Source of the DNA: Steromphala cineraria
Lineage: Eukaryota; Mollusca; Gastropoda; Trochida; Trochidae
Assembly (NCBI GenBank): GCA_916613615.1
Contig: OU744725.1
Location: 58,722,575-58,786,574 of the forward strand
Reading direction: 5' to 3'
DNA: 64,000 nt
The notes beneath the pieces were generated by a model, which did not search any database, was not told the origin of the DNA, and saw nothing but the letters and a program-made list of their open reading frames with translations. The position numbers were made by a program, and so were the translations under genes. The stretch's first letter is position 1. The number at the start of each line of letters is the position of its first letter. This document shows, piece after piece, positions 59,518 through 64,000 of the stretch.

Positions 59518-60479
59518 CTGAGCTTAAAGCTGGAGCAGGTCTAGCTGATCTGATCTAGATATCCATGACTGCGAGCTAAGCCAGAACCTGCCAAGCAAAG
59601 GATTCCATTGCTCTCCTACTCACACAGCGCGGAGACCATCGGGGAATACGAAACACAAAAATCAATGAGATTAGAACAACAACGGGTGTTAATGCTCGAC
59701 CAGGGCTGCTTGATTTATTCATAGGAAGTGTACATGGACTTGGAGCTCCTTTAATCATAGGCATAAACTGAATTCACACTACGTGATGTTCCTATATGCC
59801 AATGAAGCTCCTTTGGTAAGCCTTAAGACTGTCTTAAACGGTTTGGTGCTCTGCTGTTGGCTACAATATTGAAACATATGGTTACGTTCGGGCGATTGTT
59901 CCCGTGTTCACGGATAGACCCTGAGAATAGTGATGGAATACATGTTAAGACTAACATCGGCTCAAGGGTTTCTTATGTTTCCATAATGTTAAACTATCTT
60001 CTGCTATTTTCACTACAGTATTTTGTTTAAATTTTACATTATTTATCATTTCCTTCTTAAATCAACTGTTATTCATGACGCTTTAATGTCGCAACAAATC
60101 GTTACTCACATTTTACGTATCCATAACTTCATAAACATCTCTCTAAAGCATTTAGATTCTCAGATAAAACTTTCTTGTTCATAAGAGTTCCGTTTACACA
60201 TAAGTGCCGTCTTATCCCTACCTCCTATATCTACTTTCCATTAAAACATGTTGACAAACCCACTTTTAAACGGTTATTTACAAGCGCTTTATGTCAAAAC
60301 TACTTTATTTGCCTATAATCACTTCCGAATTTATAGAAAACTATTTTTTGTTTTTCAAATTTTATAACTACTGACAACTGATGTATTCCAGAGTCAAATG
60401 CAACTCGCAAGAAACACATATGTCATATTAGTTACGTCACATTGTATCAATCAGTGTCGAGGTGCTAAAAGCAGCACGT

Positions 60480-60740
60480 AAAGAGCGCCTCAATAACGAT
60501 CAACCTCCGCACTTGAACACGGCTTCCGCTTAACAACGGGGCGCAGAGATCGATAACCAGACGGGTTACTATGGAGATACCATTCCTGCAAATATAGATT
60601 GGAGTTATCTCCCTTTATCCATCGATTGCCTTTGTGTAGAAATGATAAATCTGATCCATTTGGGAAGATGCTGGCGTTACTTCCGTGGAACGTGGGCAAA
60701 GTATTGTGTTCAGTTGTAGAGGCAATGGTGACAATATTCC
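60480..60740. other. GC-richer island within the second gene's intron
   Basis: More CpG and GC than its surroundings. A minus frame after 'tatatttgcag' (EWYLHSNPSGYRSLRPV to a stop near 60490) looks exon-like but has no donor and no phase-proven partner. Could be an alternative terminal exon or a promoter. Confidence 0.3.
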
Positions 60741-61408
60741 GGCTTTATATTTCAGGAAGTCATGTTTTCTGTATATTATCGTCAATTATATCTGAAGTCA
60801 ACCAAAAAGAATAATCTGTCATTTTGAAAATAAAATCTATTATTAAAAGGTCTTGTTCTCTCTGTGATACCTTAAAGTTTTTTACTGGATTAAAGTTTTT
60901 TACTGGATTAACCCCCTGAAAAAGCATGCATCCCCGATATATAGTATTATATAAACACATTGTCATACTTGTATCGGGTATCGTAAAAAACATCAGCTAA
61001 ACATGTTGACATTGAAATTAATGTTGAATGTAAATCATTTTATATACTTTGATTTTTGTAGAGAGAAAACATAACATTGACACTTAGTAGTTATAAAATC
61101 TATATTTGATATTAACACGTACACACAATTCAATTAAGTGTTTTTATAACGCTATGCCAAACATCTGGTTTGATATTTATACAAATATATAATAAATAAA
61201 TATATATATATAAATCTTTAGCAACGTTTAATATGTAATATGAGATAACCATAACTAAACAGGATATATAGTTCACACGTCCATTTCTGTATGGTTTGAT
61301 TTTATACCTTTACTTTTGACATTTTGTCGATAAATTGAGCAGGAGATGAATTAATATTTGGCATGATAATGCCATACTTAATGATGAGTTCATTTGAAAT
61401 ATACTTAC

Positions 61409-61498
61409 ATGATTGAAAGTATATAATTCACGTCGTTTGCCGAGTATATTAAGCAGTGTAACCGTGTATATGGTAGGTTTCCCACCACAGCTTGCAAC
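61409..61498 (-). CDS. Unrecognised gene, third-last exon
   Basis: On minus, acceptor AACAG, exactly 30 codons (VASCGGKPTIYTVTLLNILG, KRRELYTFNH), donor GTAAGT starting 61408. Phase 0/0, compatible with joining to 59517. Further exons must lie upstream, outside or undetected. Confidence 0.75.
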
Positions 61499-61784
61499 CT
61501 GTTACAATGAAATAACAGATGTTCGTGTATGTTGCATCAGATATTGTTCGTTATCTAAAACAATACAGTCAATAGATAAATAAAAAATATCATTTTTAAA
61601 TCACTATTCACAATCGTGTATCTCTCAGTGTTGATGTTATTCGCTATTTGTTGATTAAAATGTTCTTGTAACCCATTATCCTGTTTGGCCACATGAAATC
61701 GTTAGAGGTACTTCAGTCCTTTAATATGTGCTTTGCATTTGTAGCAGGATAGAAAATCCAATATTTTCATGTTCACGTGGGATT

Positions 61785-61855
61785 CGAACCTGGTACCTCC
61801 GGGTTGAGAGTCCTTCGCTCTACCTGTTCGGTCAAAGAGATAGCCAATAGGAATG
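61785..61855 (-). mobile_element. tRNA-like sequence or SINE head
   Basis: On minus: 'gaccgaacaggtagagcg', anticodon-arm-like 'aaggactctcaaccc', and a perfect B-box GGTTCGAATCC. Ends do not pair as an acceptor stem, so a tRNA-derived SINE or pseudogene is likelier than a functional tRNA. Confidence 0.5.
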
Positions 61856-62463
61856 CTTTAGACCTCACCCTGTCACACATTGAATTAAGTCCAATTTACT
61901 TACACGAACCTATAAATAAAATTGGCAAAATATGACAAACCTAGATACAATGTACTAATAGCACTCTGTAAAACTTAACAGAGGTCAAAGGGTCGATATT
62001 TCGTTTCAATCATATCTCGTTTCATAGGTGACTATGATCATTAATAACATGAAAGCTTTGAAGATATTCCAATGCCAAATAACGAGGTATATACACCGAT
62101 ATATGCTCCGCGTCATGCTGTCAGCCATGAATTGCGTTAAAAAAACTCTCATGGTTTTTTTCTCATGATGCATGTCTTTATCCACATATTTTGGATTCTT
62201 GGATTGTGGTTTACGCATAAAATCCATGATATTGCTTTCTTGATTCAATGATTCAATAAGCATTTGAAAATTTAAAATCAAGAGGTTTCCTTACAATTAT
62301 TACATATAGATTAAATTATAAAAGCTCACACGGTGTTTGATATCCACAGTATAGATTACATATGTTTTTTCAAATATATGGCTTAAACTAAGGGTTTATA
62401 TACATGTATGTGGTAAAAATATGTGGAAAAGACGCGAAATGAAAGATATTTAGGGCCAGGGCC

Positions 62464-62723
62464 TCCTTTCACACAGTCTAAGTAACCCTAGCTTAAATAT
62501 TACCCGTTTCACTCCGATATTGAGTCTAGAAAGGTCTAGTAGAGGGTCGCGTCAGCATACGTATCGAATTGACTAATCAGAACTCATCTTACCAAGCCAC
62601 AATAGTCTGTCTTCGCACGTAACGTTGGAGGGTGACGCGACCCTCTACTAGGCCTTTCTAGACTCAATATCGGATTGAAAGGGGTAATATTGAGGCTAGG
62701 TTTACTTAGACTGTGTAAGAGGA
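62464..62723. mobile_element. Fold-back element with 91-bp arms
   Basis: Arms 62464-62554 and 62633-62723 pair with few mismatches: 'ccgatattgagtctagaaag', 'tagtagagggtcgcgtca'. 78-bp loop; no coding capacity. Confidence 0.92.
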
Positions 62724-63128
62724 TATTATTTCCTTTTTTTACCAGTGCAAACAATCGTTATACGTATGTAAACGTTATAAACGGTATGATTGTGGCCTGA
62801 CATTGAAATAGTTACAGTTAAAGTTTGAATAACAAATCAGGTAGTAAAAATAATTTGGACCGAATACGGCAGATTTTAGTTTCACAAATCAATCAATCAA
62901 TAGTTTATATCCGTCTCCCTTGTGTGTATATGCTTATATTCATATTAAAAACAATATAAACTTATATAAATCATTTAAAAATATACACAACCAATCGCCC
63001 AGCGATTTATGAGAGACGATATAAAACATGTATACGTATGTGTATTCATTTTGCAATCTATTATGATTAAACTTCTGCTGTACTGCCGATATGCACACAA
63101 TGTCTACTCTCAACACCTGATCGGTTCG

Positions 63129-63191
63129 ACCGCGGTTTGACTGCAATCTGATCCCCGGTTGATCGCGATCAGATTGCAGTCAGACCGCGGT
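63129..63191. repeat. 25-bp-arm hairpin
   Basis: 'accgcggtttgactgcaatc' ... 'gattgcagtcagaccgcggt', one mismatch over 25 bp, 13-bp loop. Looks like a remnant of transposon ends. Confidence 0.92.
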
Positions 63192-63401
63192 TTTCAGGTA
63201 ACTAATTCTGCAAGGGTCTGTAGACTGCCTTTCAGAAAGACCTAAGTTGATCGTAAGGTAACCTTAGTTAACAATAATTAGAGTTAGGCCACTCCAATGG
63301 ATAAAGGATAATTGGTTAACGAGGCATCGATAATGTACTTTAAATTCATTTATTTTAATTGTTACCATCCATTCAGTCTTCCAATATGTCATTTTCATTT
63401 G

Positions 63402-63765
63402 TTAAAGGGGCAGTAGCACGTTTTTTGATAATTTTATATTTAACTTTTTTCACTGATAATTGCATGTTAATGCTAAATGTATTATTCTGACACTTTCAAA
63501 AATCTCATTAAACAAACCAATCATCCACAGTCAGAGGACAAAGTATAGAATTAACACAAAATCCATTGACCGCCATTTTTGTGTGAACACCTTTAATTCA
63601 TTTTGTCTAAGAAAAAGGAATCTCAAGGCTAAACTTTACGTTATATATTAGAATTACTACTGCTCGATTCAGTTTAAATACATTGTCCTTCAATTGGAAC
63701 CATCAATTTTCATTTTCCTGACATCACCCTATATTCCCCCTAAAAACGTGCTACTGCCCCTTTAA
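63402..63765. mobile_element. TTAA-flanked MITE, copy 10
   Basis: Intact TTAAAGGGGCAGTAGCACG and inverse, 364 bp; internal 'ccattgaccgccatttttg'. Confidence 0.95.
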
Positions 63766-64000
63766 TCGTGTGTCTTGTACCAAGCATTTGTCACTATCTA
63801 TACTCAGTCTTTACATACTTATACGTTATTGCAGAGGACTTTAGCCTCGATACACTCATGTAAGAATAAGCTCTTAAAACTATCCAACCAGTGCTGCTCT
63901 TTTAGTATAGAGAAGAAACTTGTCCAGCTATCGTTAGTTTAGTCTCACTTCTGTACAATAACAAGGAAAGTAAAGAAACACTGAATATAAGTTTTAGAGA

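Noticed and set aside
60490..60699. Minus-strand exon of the second gene
   Set aside because: An acceptor-like TTTGCAG is present, but there is no donor and the frame does not fit between the exons at 61409 and 59517.
61785..61855. Functional tRNA gene
   Set aside because: Good B-box but no closing acceptor stem; anticodon arm ambiguous.

Overview
The window is animal nuclear DNA: AT-rich, with widely spaced short exons, canonical GT-AG introns and dense dispersed repeats. Several repeats are of types common in molluscs: a (TGAG)n/(ACTC)n-linked block reading 'aacgccgcttgggcaatatt', a 'gaccttgaaggtcaaggtcac' element ending in a GACGGACGG stretch, and 'atcccccgccaaacgaag' element ends. A mollusc, perhaps a bivalve, is the best guess; species cannot be fixed. 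No bacterial, organellar or viral gene organisation is visible.

The one gene assembled completely at coding level is a minus-strand synaptotagmin-12-like gene. Eight coding exons lie between 31091 (ATG) and 6496 (stop). All joins keep phase, use GT-AG sites and give a 415-residue protein: N-terminal membrane anchor, Ser-rich linker, two degenerate C2 domains (C2A, C2B) and a C-terminal WHYL motif. Most Ca2+-ligand aspartates are absent from both C2 domains, as in vertebrate Syt12. A second minus-strand gene enters from the right: its last three recognisable coding exons are at 61498-61409, 59517-59463 and 59259-59138. I could not name its product.

Region by region: 1-966 is a 5'-truncated LINE copy with its target-site duplication. 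966-6495 is the 3' flank of syt12, with a LINE tail and an inverted-repeat element. 6496-31091 is syt12. 31.1-59.1 kb is gene-poor, with decayed direct and inverted duplications, MITEs, LINE tails and minisatellites. 59.1-61.5 kb is the end of the second gene. 61.5-64 kb holds hairpin elements and a MITE.

The most unusual signal is in syt12. Three introns begin with tandem arrays whose units (about 45, 108 and 180 bp) are copies of the 3' end of the preceding exon plus the start of that intron. The arrays follow exons 2, 4 and 5, were seeded from different sequences, and all sit on the donor side. They therefore form runs of decoy exon ends and 5' splice sites. Exon-like modules with AG|GT edges are also repeated at 34-43 kb, so the process may extend beyond syt12.

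Two other families stand out: ten copies or fragments of a roughly 320-375 bp TTAA-flanked MITE with termini TTAAAGGGGCAGTAGCACG, and four copies of a roughly 345-358 bp element with CATTCTCTCCCCACAGAGGC termini.
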